A stretch of 64,000 bases of DNA from Gammaproteobacteria bacterium (lineage in GTDB: Bacteria > Pseudomonadota > Gammaproteobacteria > Poriferisulfidales > Poriferisulfidaceae), in NCBI GenBank assembly GCA_026706895.1, contig JAPOXW010000013.1, positions 106,436-170,435 on the forward strand, in the 5' to 3' direction. The position numbers were made by a program, and so were the translations under genes. Numbering within the stretch: the stretch's first letter is position 1; every line of letters starts with the position of its first letter. Below are positions 45,685 to 55,652 of this stretch, one piece after another. Under the pieces are notes generated by a model. The model worked only from the letters and a program-made list of their open reading frames with translations. It searched no databases and had not been told where the DNA came from.

Positions 45685-46011
45685 TTGAGCGCCAATATTA
45701 CGGCTGTCGGCGACGAGAATTTCGGCAGCGAAGTTCTCTCCGGCGATGAACCTGTGCTGGTGGATTTCTGGGCTGAATGGTGCGGACCCTGCCGGATGGT
45801 CGCACCGATCATCGACGAACTTGCTGAGTTGTACAAGGACCGCCTCAAGGTGGCGAAACTGAACGTGGACGAAAACCCGAAGACTCCGCCGAAGTACGGC
45901 ATCCGGGGAATTCCGACCCTGATCCTGTTCAAGAACGGAGAAGTGGCCGGGCAACGAGTCGGCGCATTGTCCAAATCTCAGTTGACCGCCTTCATCGAAG
46001 AACACCTGTAG
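45685..46011 (+). CDS. trxA: Thioredoxin 1
   Basis: The general protein disulfide reductase. The active site WCGPC lies in [14 protein letters not shown], with the cis-Pro loop [16 protein letters not shown] use the TTG at 45685 ([13 protein letters not shown]), preceded by AGGGGG; no in-frame ATG or GTG lies nearby upstream. Length is 108 aa, identical to the usual size. It is followed by rho, as in E. coli. Confidence 0.95.
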   Translation: MSANITAVGDENFGSEVLSGDEPVLVDFWAEWCGPCRMVAPIIDELAELYKDRLKVAKLNVDENPKTPPKYGIRGIPTLILFKNGEVAGQRVGALSKSQLTAFIEEHL

Positions 46012-46219
46012 GCCTCTTCCCTCGCGGGAAACCGTCCGTCATCGCCAACCAAATGTGCTAGACTAGAGCATCTTTTCGGGCAGGGCATTCGCCCTGCGAC
46101 CACTAACAATTCCAGGGAATCCTGCCGCATGCGGAGTTTTCCCCCTATCGGTGCAGCGATCGTTGCACCAGATTTCCATAACATCCACATCATCCTTTCA
46201 CCGACCCTTCCACATCAAT
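46012..46219 (+). promoter_or_regulatory. rho leader region
   Basis: A 208-base leader between trxA and rho. An extended -10 box TGcTAGACT lies at 46056-46064. The leader carries C-rich, G-poor stretches (ccacatcatcctttcaccgacccttcc) that could serve as Rho binding (rut) sequence; rho autoregulates through such a leader in E. coli. No other gene is seen here. Confidence 0.4.
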
Positions 46220-47476
46220 ATGAATCTCACGGAACTCAAACGCACCCCTATCACGAAATTGCTTGAAATGGCCGAACAGGCCGGTCTCGAAAACGCCTCT
46301 CGCGCACGCAAGCAAGACCTCATCTTTCAACTGCTCAAGTCCCATGCTCGAAACGGAGAAGATATCTTCGGGGAAGGCGTGCTGGAAATCCTGCAGGAGG
46401 GATTCGGCTTCCTGCGCTCCCCGGACGTGTCGTACCAAGCAGGCGTCGACGACATCTACGTCTCTCCCAACCAGATCCGCCGGTTCGGTTTACGCTCCGG
46501 CGACACGGTATCCGGGAAGATCCGCCCGCCCAAGGAAAGTGAACGTTATTTCGCTCTCCTGAAAGTCTCGGAAATCAACTACGAGGCTCCGGAAAAATCC
46601 CGAAACCGGACACTGTTCGAGAACCTCACCCCGCTGCACCCGGACCAATGTCTGGCACTTGAGCGCGGCAACGGCAGTACCGAAGACATCACAGCTCGAA
46701 TCATCGACTTGACCGCACCGATCGGCAAGGGCCAACGCGGCCTGATCGTCTCGCCGCCCAAGGCGGGAAAAACCATCCTGCTGCAGAACATCGCGCAGAG
46801 CATTACGGCCAATTCACCGGAGTGCTACCTGATCGTGCTGCTGATCGATGAACGCCCGGAGGAAGTCACCGAGATGGAACGGATGGTCCAGGGTGACGTG
46901 ATCTCGAGCACCTTCGATGAATCCGCAAGCCGGCACGTCCAGGTGTCCGATATGGTGATCGAGAAAGCACGCCGCCTAGTAGAGCATCGGCGCGATGTCG
47001 TGATCCTGCTGGATTCGATCACGCGCCTGGCCCGCGCCTACAACACGGTCGCGCCCTCTTCCGGCAAAGTACTGACCGGGGGCGTGGACGCGAATGCCCT
47101 GCAACGGCCGAAGCGCTTCTTCGGCGCCGCCCGCAATATCGAGGAAGGCGGCAGCCTGACCATCATCGCCACCGCCCTGATCGACACCGGATCGAAGATG
47201 GACGAAGTGATCTACGAGGAATTCAAGGGGACCGGCAACATGGAGATCCATCTGGACCGGCGGATCGCCGAGAAACGGGTCTATCCAGCCATCAATATCA
47301 ACCGTTCCGGAACCCGCCGCGAAGAGCTGCTGATGGAGCCGGCCGAACTGCAGAATATCTGGGTGCTGCGCAAGTTCATCCATTCCATGGACGAAATCGC
47401 AGCCATGGAATTCCTGCTCGGCAAGCTTCAGGCCACCAAGACCAACAACGAATTCTTCGAGGCTATGAAGCGCTAA
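46220..47476 (+). CDS. rho: Transcription termination factor Rho
   Basis: A hexameric RNA helicase that ends transcription. The start ATG 46220 ([19 protein letters not shown]) gives 418 aa against 419 in E. coli. The frame is open upstream to 46151. The cold-shock RNA-binding domain ([20 protein letters not shown]), Walker [13 protein letters not shown], Walker [17 protein letters not shown] and the C-terminal Q/R loops ([20 protein letters not shown]) are all present. It converges on purD with nine bases between the two stops. Confidence 0.97.
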   Translation: MNLTELKRTPITKLLEMAEQAGLENASRARKQDLIFQLLKSHARNGEDIFGEGVLEILQEGFGFLRSPDVSYQAGVDDIYVSPNQIRRFGLRSGDTVSGKIRPPKESERYFALLKVSEINYEAPEKSRNRTLFENLTPLHPDQCLALERGNGSTEDITARIIDLTAPIGKGQRGLIVSPPKAGKTILLQNIAQSITANSPECYLIVLLIDERPEEVTEMERMVQGDVISSTFDESASRHVQVSDMVIEKARRLVEHRRDVVILLDSITRLARAYNTVAPSSGKVLTGGVDANALQRPKRFFGAARNIEEGGSLTIIATALIDTGSKMDEVIYEEFKGTGNMEIHLDRRIAEKRVYPAININRSGTRREELLMEPAELQNIWVLRKFIHSMDEIAAMEFLLGKLQATKTNNEFFEAMKR

Positions 47477-47485
47477 GGTGAATAA

Positions 47486-48778
47486 TCAATCGTCTTCTGC
47501 CAAGGCTAGCACAGCCGCGCCGATGTCGCGTCGGCAGAATTTACCTTCGAACCGGATCCTCTCCGCTGCCTGGTAGGCCCGTTCCTTGGCAAGGACCAGG
47601 GTTTCCTCTTTCGCGCAAACGCACAGCACTCTCCCGCCATTCGTCACCACTTGCCCGTCATCGGTTGTCGTCCCGGCGTGGAAGACCTTCACCCCGGCTT
47701 CCTCCTCCACTTCGTCGAGACCGGTAATGGGAACGCCCTTCGGATAGCTCCCCGGATAGTCCCGGATCGCCAGTACGACGCCCAACGTGGGACACGAATC
47801 CCATTCCGGAACGCTTTTGTCCAAGCGCCCTTCGGTAGCGGCAAGGCAGAGGTCCAACAGGTCCGAATCCAACCGAAACAGGATCGGCTGGGTCTCGGGG
47901 TCACCGAACCGGCAGTTGTATTCGAGCACTTTCGGGTTGCCCTCCGAGTCCAGCATGAGCCCGGCGTACAGAAAACCCCGGTACCGAGTCCCTTCCGAAG
48001 CCAATCCACGTACCGTGGGATGAATGACTTCCTCCAGGACGCGGCGGTGCAGTTCCGGCGTAATCAGCGGCGTCGGCGAGTATGCGCCCATGCCACCCGT
48101 ATTGGGGCCGCGGTTGCCTTCGTCGCGCGCCTTGTGATCCTGAGACGTGGCCAGTGGAACGACATCCGTCCCGTCCACCAAGCAGATGAAACTGGCTTCC
48201 CGTCCCTCCAAAAACTCTTCGATCACGATGGCGCGACCGGCTTCCTTGAACTGTGCTTCCTGCAGCATCGCCGAAGCCGCCTGCTCCGCTTCGGCAATGG
48301 AAGTCGCCACCACGACACCCTTGCCGGCCGCCAGGCCATCGGCCTTGACCACGATCGGGGCCGCCTGTCCGGCCAGGTAACGCCGGGCCTGATCAAAATC
48401 GGTGAAGCGTTCGTAGCGTGCCGTGGGAATACCGTGACGCGCCATGAAATCCTTGCTGAACCCCTTGGAACTTTCCAGCCGGGCCGCCTCCTTGCGGGGC
48501 CCGAGCACCCGGCAGCCTTCCGCCTCGAACCGGTCGACCAGACCGCCCGCCAGCGGATCTTCAGGCCCGACCACGGTCAGGTCGATACCCTCCGACTTTG
48601 CGAAATCCAGCAAGGCGTCGGTATCTGTGGCGGCAATTGCCACGTTCTGGATTCCTGGCTCCCGCGCCGTGCCTGCGTTGCCCGGCGTCACGAAAACCTG
48701 CTCGGCATCCTTCGATTGCGCGAGCTTCCAGGCCAGTGCGTGCTCCCGACCCCCTCCCCCGATCACCAGGACCTTCAT
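47486..48778 (-). CDS. purD: Phosphoribosylamine--glycine ligase
   Basis: PurD is the second enzyme of purine synthesis, an ATP-grasp ligase. It starts at ATG 48778 (MKVLVIGGGGREHALAWKLA) and is 430 aa long. The ATP-grasp core shows VKADGLAAGKGVVVATS, EEFLEGREASF and NTGGMGAYSPTP. The start overlaps the rlmB stop as ATGA, so it is coupled to rlmB; the open frame to 48895 runs inside rlmB. purH, its usual partner, is 31 kb away. Confidence 0.95.
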   Translation of the reverse strand: MKVLVIGGGGREHALAWKLAQSKDAEQVFVTPGNAGTAREPGIQNVAIAATDTDALLDFAKSEGIDLTVVGPEDPLAGGLVDRFEAEGCRVLGPRKEAARLESSKGFSKDFMARHGIPTARYERFTDFDQARRYLAGQAAPIVVKADGLAAGKGVVVATSIAEAEQAASAMLQEAQFKEAGRAIVIEEFLEGREASFICLVDGTDVVPLATSQDHKARDEGNRGPNTGGMGAYSPTPLITPELHRRVLEEVIHPTVRGLASEGTRYRGFLYAGLMLDSEGNPKVLEYNCRFGDPETQPILFRLDSDLLDLCLAATEGRLDKSVPEWDSCPTLGVVLAIRDYPGSYPKGVPITGLDEVEEEAGVKVFHAGTTTDDGQVVTNGGRVLCVCAKEETLVLAKERAYQAAERIRFEGKFCRRDIGAAVLALAEDD

Positions 48779-49530
48779 GATTCCGGCCGCTTCCGCGATT
48801 GCCGGTCGGCTTCGAACAACAGTACGCTGGAGGCGGTGGCCACATTGAGGCTCTCGACTTCGCCCCGCATCGGGATTCCGACGCAAAAATCGCACAGGCT
48901 ACGCGTGCGGGCGCGGATGCCCCCGCCTTCGCCGCCCACGACAATCGCCCAAGGCAGGCGGAACGTGGTCTCCCAGAGATTCGAGCCCGAATCCGCAGCG
49001 GCCGCATAGAGCCAGACTCCTGCCTGCTTGAGTTGCTCCAGACTGCGCGCTAGGTTGGAAACCCGAACCAGGGGCACCCGCTCGGCTGAGCCTGAGGCCG
49101 ACTTGAACGCACTGCCCGTCAGGCGAGCCTGGTGGCGGGCCGGCACGATGACGGCGCAAACGCCCGCCGCTTCAGCGACGCGCAGGCAGGCTCCAAGATT
49201 GTGCGGGTCGGTTACTCCGTCCAGCACGAGAAAACGGGATGATTCGGGATCTTTCTCAAGCAGCGCGGCCAGATCACCCTCCGACTTGGAAGCCTGGGGA
49301 CGAATCCGGGCCGCCACACCTTGATGCACCGCATCCCGGGTGTGCTGACGCAGCACGGCAGCGTTGACACGCTGAACCGGGATGCGCAGTTCCCGGGCGC
49401 GGGCCACCAGCGGGTCGGCCGGCGAATCTTCCTTCCCGTTCTGCAGCCAAAGTTCATGAACGTCCCCGGGACGGGCCTGCAGGGCCGCCAGCACGGCATG
49501 ACGCCCGTAAATCAATTCTGGCGCGCTCAC
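48775..49530 (-). CDS. rlmB: 23S rRNA 2'-O-methyltransferase RlmB (Gm2251)
   Basis: A SpoU/TrmH-family knotted methyltransferase. The N-terminal substrate-binding domain (YGRHAVLAALQARPGDVHEL) is followed by the SPOUT signature motifs LDGVTDPHNLGACLRVAEAA, AIVVGGEGGGI and LNVATASSVLLFEA. Length is 251 aa. It overlaps rnr by four bases. rnr-rlmB is a conserved pair in Gammaproteobacteria. Confidence 0.95.
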   Translation of the reverse strand: MSAPELIYGRHAVLAALQARPGDVHELWLQNGKEDSPADPLVARARELRIPVQRVNAAVLRQHTRDAVHQGVAARIRPQASKSEGDLAALLEKDPESSRFLVLDGVTDPHNLGACLRVAEAAGVCAVIVPARHQARLTGSAFKSASGSAERVPLVRVSNLARSLEQLKQAGVWLYAAAADSGSNLWETTFRLPWAIVVGGEGGGIRARTRSLCDFCVGIPMRGEVESLNVATASSVLLFEADRQSRKRPES

Positions 49531-51494
49531 TTCCGACTCCGGCTGTGTCCGTAATGCCGCGCCAGTGTAATCCTGCGCTCGCGGTGATTGACTTCCCGGA
49601 TGACCACCTCAATGCGGTCCCCCGCCTGCCAGACCTCGCCAGTGGATTTCCCCTGCAGGATCTGCGGGCCCGGTTCGTAGAAATATTCGTCCCCGCCCAA
49701 CTGCCGGACATGGAGCAGACCCTCCGTGTACAGGCCATCCATCTCCACGAACAGCCCGAACTGCGTGACCGTGCTGACGGTTCCACTGAACTGTTTGCCC
49801 AAGTGTTTCTCCGCGAGGCGGCACTTGTAGGCCGCTTCAACATCCCACACGGCCTCGTCGGCCCGCCGCTCCGTCATGGAGCAATGTTCTCCAAGAACCG
49901 TCATTTCGGCATGGGACGGGGGTGATCCCGTTTGTTTTCCTCCCTTCAGCGTCCGGCGAATGGCCCGGTGCACGGCCAGGTCCGGGTAGCGTCGTATGGG
50001 CGAGGTGAAATGGGCGTAGCGCTCCAGCGCCAGGCCAAAGTGCCCGATATTGTCGGGCGAGTAAACGGAGAGGCTCTGGGTGCGCAGCAGTGTCCGCTCG
50101 ACCAGTGCTTGATATTCAGTGCCGCGGGCCTGCCGAAGCAAGTCGGCACAATCGCTTGGGGTGATGGGATCACTTGACGGAAACTCCAGGCCAAGGCCTG
50201 CGACCAGGGCACGCAAAGTCTCAAGTTTTTCTTGCTGAGGCTGATCGTGGATGCGATAAAGGCCATGTTGCTTGTGTTGGTGCAATTGTTCGGCCGCGGC
50301 CACGTTGGCCAAAATCATGAATTCCTCGATCAGCCGGTGAGATTCGAGCCGGGTGACCGGATGGATGCCCTTGACCTGGCCTTGGGCATCGAATTTGAAG
50401 CGGCATTCCGTGCTGCTGAAGTCCAAGGCTCCGCGACGTTCACGCCGGGCATGGACCAACCGATACAGGGTCGCCAGACCCTCCAGTGCGGGCAAATGAG
50501 CGCCGAGGCGCCGGCGCGCAGCAGGCTGGCTCTTGAACACGGCCTGTTCCACGGTCGAATAGGTCAGTCGTGCCCGCGAGCGGATTCGCGCCGGGTAGAA
50601 CCGGGCCGATTGCATCCCTCCGCGGGAGCCGAGCCGCATTTCGCAGACCAACGTCTTGCGTTCCAAGTCCGGGCGCAGGGAACACAGATCTTCCGACAAC
50701 TCCGGGGGCAGCATCGGAATAACCCGGTTCGGGAAATAAACCGAGGTTCCCCGCTTTCGTGCCTCGGCATCCAAGGCGCTGCCCGGGCGGACATAGTGCG
50801 CGACATCCGCGATCGCCACCCACAACGTCCAGCCGGAACGGGTCTTGCGCGCGCAGACGGCATCGTCGAAATCCTTGGCATCCGCGCCGTCGATGGTCAC
50901 GAACGGCAGGTCCGTCAGATCCCGCCGCGGCAATTCGTCCTTGAACTCGGATAAGCCGACCAATTCCTTGCGGACCCGGCGTGCCCAGGTATACGGCAGG
51001 CTGAACGAAGCAATGGCGAAGTCGATATCCATGTTCTGCTTCGGATCTCCGAGTACGCGGCTGATCTCGGCCTTGCCCGGATGGCCCTGCTGCGGGAACA
51101 CCGTGATGTCGGCCAGCACCATGTCCCCGTTCTTCGCGCTCACGTGTTTCGTAGACTCGAAAGCGTGCCGGATGCGCGGGTCTTCCGGGACGATGACCGA
51201 CTTGCGTCCGCCCTCATTCTGGAGTCGTCCGACCACAGTCTCGTGGCTGCGCTCCAGGACTTCGTGGAACATTCCGCTGGTCTTCCCGCGCCAGCCCGGC
51301 TGGCCGGGCCAGACCGAAACGTAGTCGCCGTGCATGGCGGTGTGCATCTGCGCCTGCGGCAGGAAAATGTCTTCCCCTCCGCTGTCTGGCGTGACGAAGC
51401 CATAGCCGTCGCGGTGCGCGGAGAGGCGCCCGTGGACCGGCTTGGAAGAAGTAGACTGACGAGTGGATCGCCGGGAAGATCTGCGGCGTGGCAT
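49527..51494 (-). CDS. rnr: Exoribonuclease R, short form
   Basis: A processive 3'-to-5' RNase of the RNB family. Cold-shock domains precede the RNB core with the metal-binding motif TIDGADAKDFDDAV, and a C-terminal S1 domain follows (GTVSTVTQFGLFVEMDGLYT). At 655 aa it is shorter than E. coli RNase R (813 aa). The N-terminal helix-turn-helix and the long Lys-rich tail are absent, although the basic N-terminus (PRRRSSRRSTRQSTSS) remains. The ending RSRK is short. Confidence 0.94.
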   Translation of the reverse strand: MPRRRSSRRSTRQSTSSKPVHGRLSAHRDGYGFVTPDSGGEDIFLPQAQMHTAMHGDYVSVWPGQPGWRGKTSGMFHEVLERSHETVVGRLQNEGGRKSVIVPEDPRIRHAFESTKHVSAKNGDMVLADITVFPQQGHPGKAEISRVLGDPKQNMDIDFAIASFSLPYTWARRVRKELVGLSEFKDELPRRDLTDLPFVTIDGADAKDFDDAVCARKTRSGWTLWVAIADVAHYVRPGSALDAEARKRGTSVYFPNRVIPMLPPELSEDLCSLRPDLERKTLVCEMRLGSRGGMQSARFYPARIRSRARLTYSTVEQAVFKSQPAARRRLGAHLPALEGLATLYRLVHARRERRGALDFSSTECRFKFDAQGQVKGIHPVTRLESHRLIEEFMILANVAAAEQLHQHKQHGLYRIHDQPQQEKLETLRALVAGLGLEFPSSDPITPSDCADLLRQARGTEYQALVERTLLRTQSLSVYSPDNIGHFGLALERYAHFTSPIRRYPDLAVHRAIRRTLKGGKQTGSPPSHAEMTVLGEHCSMTERRADEAVWDVEAAYKCRLAEKHLGKQFSGTVSTVTQFGLFVEMDGLYTEGLLHVRQLGGDEYFYEPGPQILQGKSTGEVWQAGDRIEVVIREVNHRERRITLARHYGHSRSRK

Positions 51495-51619
51495 GGAATG
51501 GATTATGGGAGAAGTGGAAAGCCTGAGACGGCGTTAATCGCGAGATTCTCATTTTAACCCGGCGCCGAGAAGCGGGCATCCGGGGGTGTTAGGATGGCAT
51601 CGCGCCTCCAGCCGTTACC

Positions 51620-51952
51620 ATGATCCTGAACGTCACCATCAACGAGCATTCCTATCCGATCCGGATTCCGGACGGAATGCCCGAGGAGGCCGCCAGCATG
51701 TTCGCCCGCATGGATGCCGACATGGACCGGGGCTGGCAAATGTCCCGGGTCTGGGTCGACCGCCCGGATTCCCGCCAGCGTTGCCAGATCGTCGCCGACC
51801 GGTTGCTGACGGCGATGGAAAATCACAACCAGGAACTGGCGACGATGATGGCCGCCTACATCGTGGCGCGAATGCCGGACGTCCGGGAAGTTGTCATCGA
51901 CACCAGTGGAGACATGACGCAGACCCAGATCGAGCGCGGGGATCAAACGTAA
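51620..51952 (+). CDS. Small conserved-looking hypothetical protein
   Basis: A 110-aa soluble protein starting MILNVTINEHSYPIRIPDGM, with a mostly helical middle (RQRCQIVADRLLTAMENHNQ) and an acidic C-terminus. Size and pattern resemble ZapA-like coiled-coil proteins only loosely, so I assign no function. It is the only rightward gene between rnr and the beta-oxidation operon. Its 3' end overlaps the end of the convergent ligase gene by ten bases. Confidence 0.6.
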   Translation: MILNVTINEHSYPIRIPDGMPEEAASMFARMDADMDRGWQMSRVWVDRPDSRQRCQIVADRLLTAMENHNQELATMMAAYIVARMPDVREVVIDTSGDMTQTQIERGDQT

Positions 51953-53631
51953 AACGCGGCGATGATCTCGTCGTATTTCTCATGAAGGGCGCGGCGCCGC
52001 AATTTCAGCGTCGCGGTCATCAGTCCGCCCCGTTCGCTCCACGACTCGGTCTCGATGTGCAGGCGCTTGATTCGCGCGTACCCTGGGAAGTTGTGCAACA
52101 AGTTGCCCGCGGCATCCAGTAATTGCGCTTCGTCCACCGGTTCATCGACCACCACCACGGCCGACAGGAATGGCCGCCCCTCCCCGGTAACCCAGGCCTG
52201 ACTGATTCGGGGATCGTTGCACAAGGCGCTTTCCAAATCCTCCGGCGGAACTTTCTCTCCGTTGGACAGCACGATGATTTCCTTCGCGCGCCCCACGATA
52301 TAGATGTGTCCGTCCTCGATGCGGGCCAGGTCGCCCGTATGGAACCATCCCTCGCGGTCGATGGCTGCTTTCGTCGCCTCGGGGTTGTCCAAATAGCCCT
52401 GCATGACTCCGCGCCCCCTCACCAGCAGTTCCTGGCCATCGGCCAGTTTCACCTCCACATCTTTGATCGGTGGACCGACCGAGCCACGCCGGATGTCGCC
52501 CTCCCGATTGACGCTGACCACCGGGGAGGTCTCCGTCAAGCCATAGCCCTGCAGCACCTTCAGGCCAATTCCCGCGAAGAAATCCGCGACCGAGGAATTC
52601 ATCGCCGCACCGCCAGTGATGGCAATCCGCAGGTGCCCGCCCAGGCCTTGAAGGACTTTCTTCCCAATCAGGCGGCGCGGCAGTAGGCCGAGAACTCGCC
52701 ACACGGACAGAGGACCTGCACGACCGGCTCGCCGGCCCAAAGACACCAAAAGCCGCCCGACCGGGCTGTTCAGTGGCCGCCTCGAAGTCAGGGTTCGATA
52801 GATTTTTTCGTAGACGCGCGGCACCGACACCATGATGGTGGGCGGTTGCAGGCGGAGATCCTCTCGCAAGGTGGCAACGGAACGGGCGAACGCCACCGTG
52901 GACCCATGCAACATGGGCGAGTAGTAGCCAACCGTCCGCTCGAACATGTGAGACAGCGGCAGAAAAGACAGCAACCGGTCTTCCGGTCCGATCGGGACTG
53001 CGGCAGTCGCCGCGATGGCGTTACTCAGGATGTTGGCATGAGTCAGCTGCACCCCCTTGGGTCGGCCGGTGGTTCCCGAGGTAAATACGATGGTCGCGAT
53101 AGAGTCGGGATCGTTCTGGGTCACCCGGTACGGCGAGGGGGCGATGTTGGAAAGCTCCAAGGGGAACGGCCTGACTTCCGCATCCGGGATCCTGATCGCG
53201 CTGAAGATATGTTCGACACCGGGCATGCGGGCACGCTCACCTTCAAGTTCCTGCCACTGCGCATGCCCGCCGATGAACAGCGCACGCATGCGGCTGCGTT
53301 CGGCCACGTAAACGACATTGCCTCCCCGGTCCCGATGGTACAGCGGCACGGTCACAATCCCGAGGCTGGCCGCGGCCAAGTCCAGGGTGACCCAATAGGT
53401 TCCGCCGTGCGCCATGATGCCGATTCGGTCTCCCGCTTCGAGACCGAGCGCCTGAAGCAGAAACTGGGCCCGGCCGACCTGTTCGTGCATCGACTCCCAA
53501 CTGTGCCTGAACCATTTGCCCAGCACATGGCTGTACTCGACATAGGCCACCGCATCCGGTGTGGCCGCGACTCGTTCTTCGAACAGTTGCCCCAGAGTGT
53601 TTTCGGCTGAAACCTGGCCCAGGATGCTCAT
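51943..53631 (-). CDS. Long-chain acyl-CoA ligase (AMP-forming)
   Basis: An adenylate-forming ligase that activates fatty acids to acyl-CoA. The AMP-binding signature IVFTSGTTGRPKGVQLTHAN, the A5 motif GYGLTETSPVVS and the A8 hinge region GWFHTGDLARIEDGHIYIVGR are present. Length is 562 aa, the size of FAA1/long-chain types. It is the last gene of a leftward unit with the FadJ-, FadI- and FadE-type genes and overlaps the FadJ-type gene by four bases. Chain-length preference cannot be read from sequence. Confidence 0.92.
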   Translation of the reverse strand: MSILGQVSAENTLGQLFEERVAATPDAVAYVEYSHVLGKWFRHSWESMHEQVGRAQFLLQALGLEAGDRIGIMAHGGTYWVTLDLAAASLGIVTVPLYHRDRGGNVVYVAERSRMRALFIGGHAQWQELEGERARMPGVEHIFSAIRIPDAEVRPFPLELSNIAPSPYRVTQNDPDSIATIVFTSGTTGRPKGVQLTHANILSNAIAATAAVPIGPEDRLLSFLPLSHMFERTVGYYSPMLHGSTVAFARSVATLREDLRLQPPTIMVSVPRVYEKIYRTLTSRRPLNSPVGRLLVSLGRRAGRAGPLSVWRVLGLLPRRLIGKKVLQGLGGHLRIAITGGAAMNSSVADFFAGIGLKVLQGYGLTETSPVVSVNREGDIRRGSVGPPIKDVEVKLADGQELLVRGRGVMQGYLDNPEATKAAIDREGWFHTGDLARIEDGHIYIVGRAKEIIVLSNGEKVPPEDLESALCNDPRISQAWVTGEGRPFLSAVVVVDEPVDEAQLLDAAGNLLHNFPGYARIKRLHIETESWSERGGLMTATLKLRRRALHEKYDEIIAAFYV

Positions 53632-55652
53632 GAAATCGTTTTGTGCAGGTGCTCCGAATCCCAGCCCGGCCCGGGGGCAAATCTCGGCCCGTAACGTTTC
53701 TCAAGCTCTTCCAAGCGCCGGCAGACCGCTTCTGTGCCCCTCCGGCGCACCAGGGCCAACGGCCCCCCGGTGAAAGGCGCAAAGCCGGTTCCCAAGATCA
53801 ACCCCGCATCGATCCAGTCCGCACGTTCCACCAAGCCTTCATGCAGGCAATGCACGGCTTCGCGCACCATGCTGAGGATGAGTCGGTCCTCGCAATCTCG
53901 TGACGACCTCCCGCCGCGCAGGCGTTTTACTTCCCCATTCTTCCAACGATAGAAGCCACGCCCGGTCTTGCGCCCCAGATGGCCCGCTTCGACCGTTTCG
54001 GTCAAGGTCTTCGGGATCTCCACCCCCTGGGCCTCGGCCAAGGTCGAACCGGCTGCGAGACAGATATCAAGCCCCACCATGTCTGCCAACTTCAACGGGC
54101 CCATCGGCATACCGAATGCCGTCGCCGCATGATCGATGGTGGCCACCGGCAGCCCCTCCTCCCGGAGGCGGACTGCCTCCAATAGGTAAGGCATGAGTAC
54201 ACGGTTGACCAGGAATCCCGGTGAGGATTTCACGATCAGCGGCACCCGCCGGATATGTCGGACAAAGCCCGCGGCTCGACCGATCAGTGGCTGCTGTTCG
54301 GGATCGTGGGAAATGACCTCCACCAGCGGCATTTTGGATACCGGATTGAAGAAGTGAATGCCGATCAACCGGAAGGGATCATCCAGGGTCTGCGCAAGCC
54401 TTTCGAGGGGCAGGCTCGATGTGTTGCTCGCGAGCAGGGCGTCCGGGCGCATCCGGGACTGCAGCCGGCGGTACAGTTCTTGCTTGGCCCCGAGATTCTC
54501 GAAGATTGCCTCGATCACGAGGTCTGCCGCTTCGGCTCCGTGCCCTTCAGGGTCCGGAATCAGGCGATCCAGCACGGCTCGCGTGTCTTCCGGGCGACGA
54601 TCAAGCAGTCGACGGGCACGCCGGATGACCGGGGCGATCTGTTCCGGTCCCATGTCCTGAAGCGTGACCCGCAATCCGTTCAGGGCACACCAGATGGCGA
54701 TGTCTCCCCCCATCACTCCGGCACCGACGACATGTACGCTGGAGACTCCCTTCCTGTCCGAGGCCTGGCTATTGAGTTCCTGGCGAAGCAGGAATACCCG
54801 TGTCAACTGACGCGACTGCGGCGTCTCGAACAAATCCGCCACGGACTGCGCTTCGGATTCAAGTGCCGTAGCGGAATCCTCGCTCATACCTTGCCAATGC
54901 TTGAGCAACCGGTATGGGGCCGGGTAGTGTTCCTTGGGTGCGGCCGATTGCACGCCGCGGGCATAGGCCCATGCCACCGTGTTGCGCAAGGCTGGCACAC
55001 GAGGCACCCGATCGCGCCATGAAAGGCGGCGCTCGGTGGGACGGCTCCGGAGGATCTCTCGCGCGGTCGGATATAACTGGCGCCGCGGCACCACCGCATC
55101 CACCAATTTCAACTTCAAAGCTTCTGCGCCAGACACGGCCTTGCCGGTCACCATCATCCGCAACGCCTTCATGTCGCCGACCAAAGCCGGCAGTCGCACG
55201 GAACCCCCGTATCCCGGGTGGATACCGAGCCGCACTTCGGGCAGCCCCATCTGGACCTGAGGGCCGCTTTCCGCGATCCGGTAGTCGCAGGCCAGCGCCA
55301 ACTCCAGTCCGCCGCCCAGACAGTGCCCGCGGATCGCGGCGATGGTCGGGCAGTCCAGGTTCGCCCAGTCCTCGAACAGCTTCTGCCCCCGGTGCAGCAT
55401 CGCCAACGCCTGGTTCCGGCCTTCCAGTTTCGTGAATTCGGTCACATCCGCACCCATCGCAAAAGCCCGCTCAGGGTCCGAGCCGAGAATAACGCCCGGG
55501 GGAGACTCGGTATACAAATGCTCCAGTACCTCCTCCAGCTCGTCCAGCACTCCACTGTGCAGCACATTCACCGAACGGTCGGCCACCTCCAGATACAGTT
55601 CCAGGTTGCCGCCTTCACCCGTCACAAGCCGCCAGTGTCGCCAATTGTTCAT
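53628..55652 (-). CDS. fadJ: Fatty-acid oxidation complex alpha subunit (FadJ/FadB-type)
   Basis: A bifunctional enoyl-CoA hydratase and 3-hydroxyacyl-CoA dehydrogenase. The crotonase half has the oxyanion/active-site motif IRGHCLGGGLELALACDYR and GLPEVRLGIHPGYGG with both catalytic Glu. The dehydrogenase half has the NAD fold VVGAGVMGGDIAIWCA and IGIHFFNPV with the catalytic His. I start at ATG 55652, overlapping the thiolase stop; the longer frame to 55700 is not conserved. Length is 674 aa, slightly shorter than E. coli FadJ. Confidence 0.92.
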   Translation of the reverse strand: MNNWRHWRLVTGEGGNLELYLEVADRSVNVLHSGVLDELEEVLEHLYTESPPGVILGSDPERAFAMGADVTEFTKLEGRNQALAMLHRGQKLFEDWANLDCPTIAAIRGHCLGGGLELALACDYRIAESGPQVQMGLPEVRLGIHPGYGGSVRLPALVGDMKALRMMVTGKAVSGAEALKLKLVDAVVPRRQLYPTAREILRSRPTERRLSWRDRVPRVPALRNTVAWAYARGVQSAAPKEHYPAPYRLLKHWQGMSEDSATALESEAQSVADLFETPQSRQLTRVFLLRQELNSQASDRKGVSSVHVVGAGVMGGDIAIWCALNGLRVTLQDMGPEQIAPVIRRARRLLDRRPEDTRAVLDRLIPDPEGHGAEAADLVIEAIFENLGAKQELYRRLQSRMRPDALLASNTSSLPLERLAQTLDDPFRLIGIHFFNPVSKMPLVEVISHDPEQQPLIGRAAGFVRHIRRVPLIVKSSPGFLVNRVLMPYLLEAVRLREEGLPVATIDHAATAFGMPMGPLKLADMVGLDICLAAGSTLAEAQGVEIPKTLTETVEAGHLGRKTGRGFYRWKNGEVKRLRGGRSSRDCEDRLILSMVREAVHCLHEGLVERADWIDAGLILGTGFAPFTGGPLALVRRRGTEAVCRRLEELEKRYGPRFAPGPGWDSEHLHKTIS

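Noticed and set aside
51620..51952. ZapA and a nearby 6S RNA
   Set aside because: The protein lacks the ZapA core pattern, and the flanking gaps are too short and unstructured for 6S RNA.
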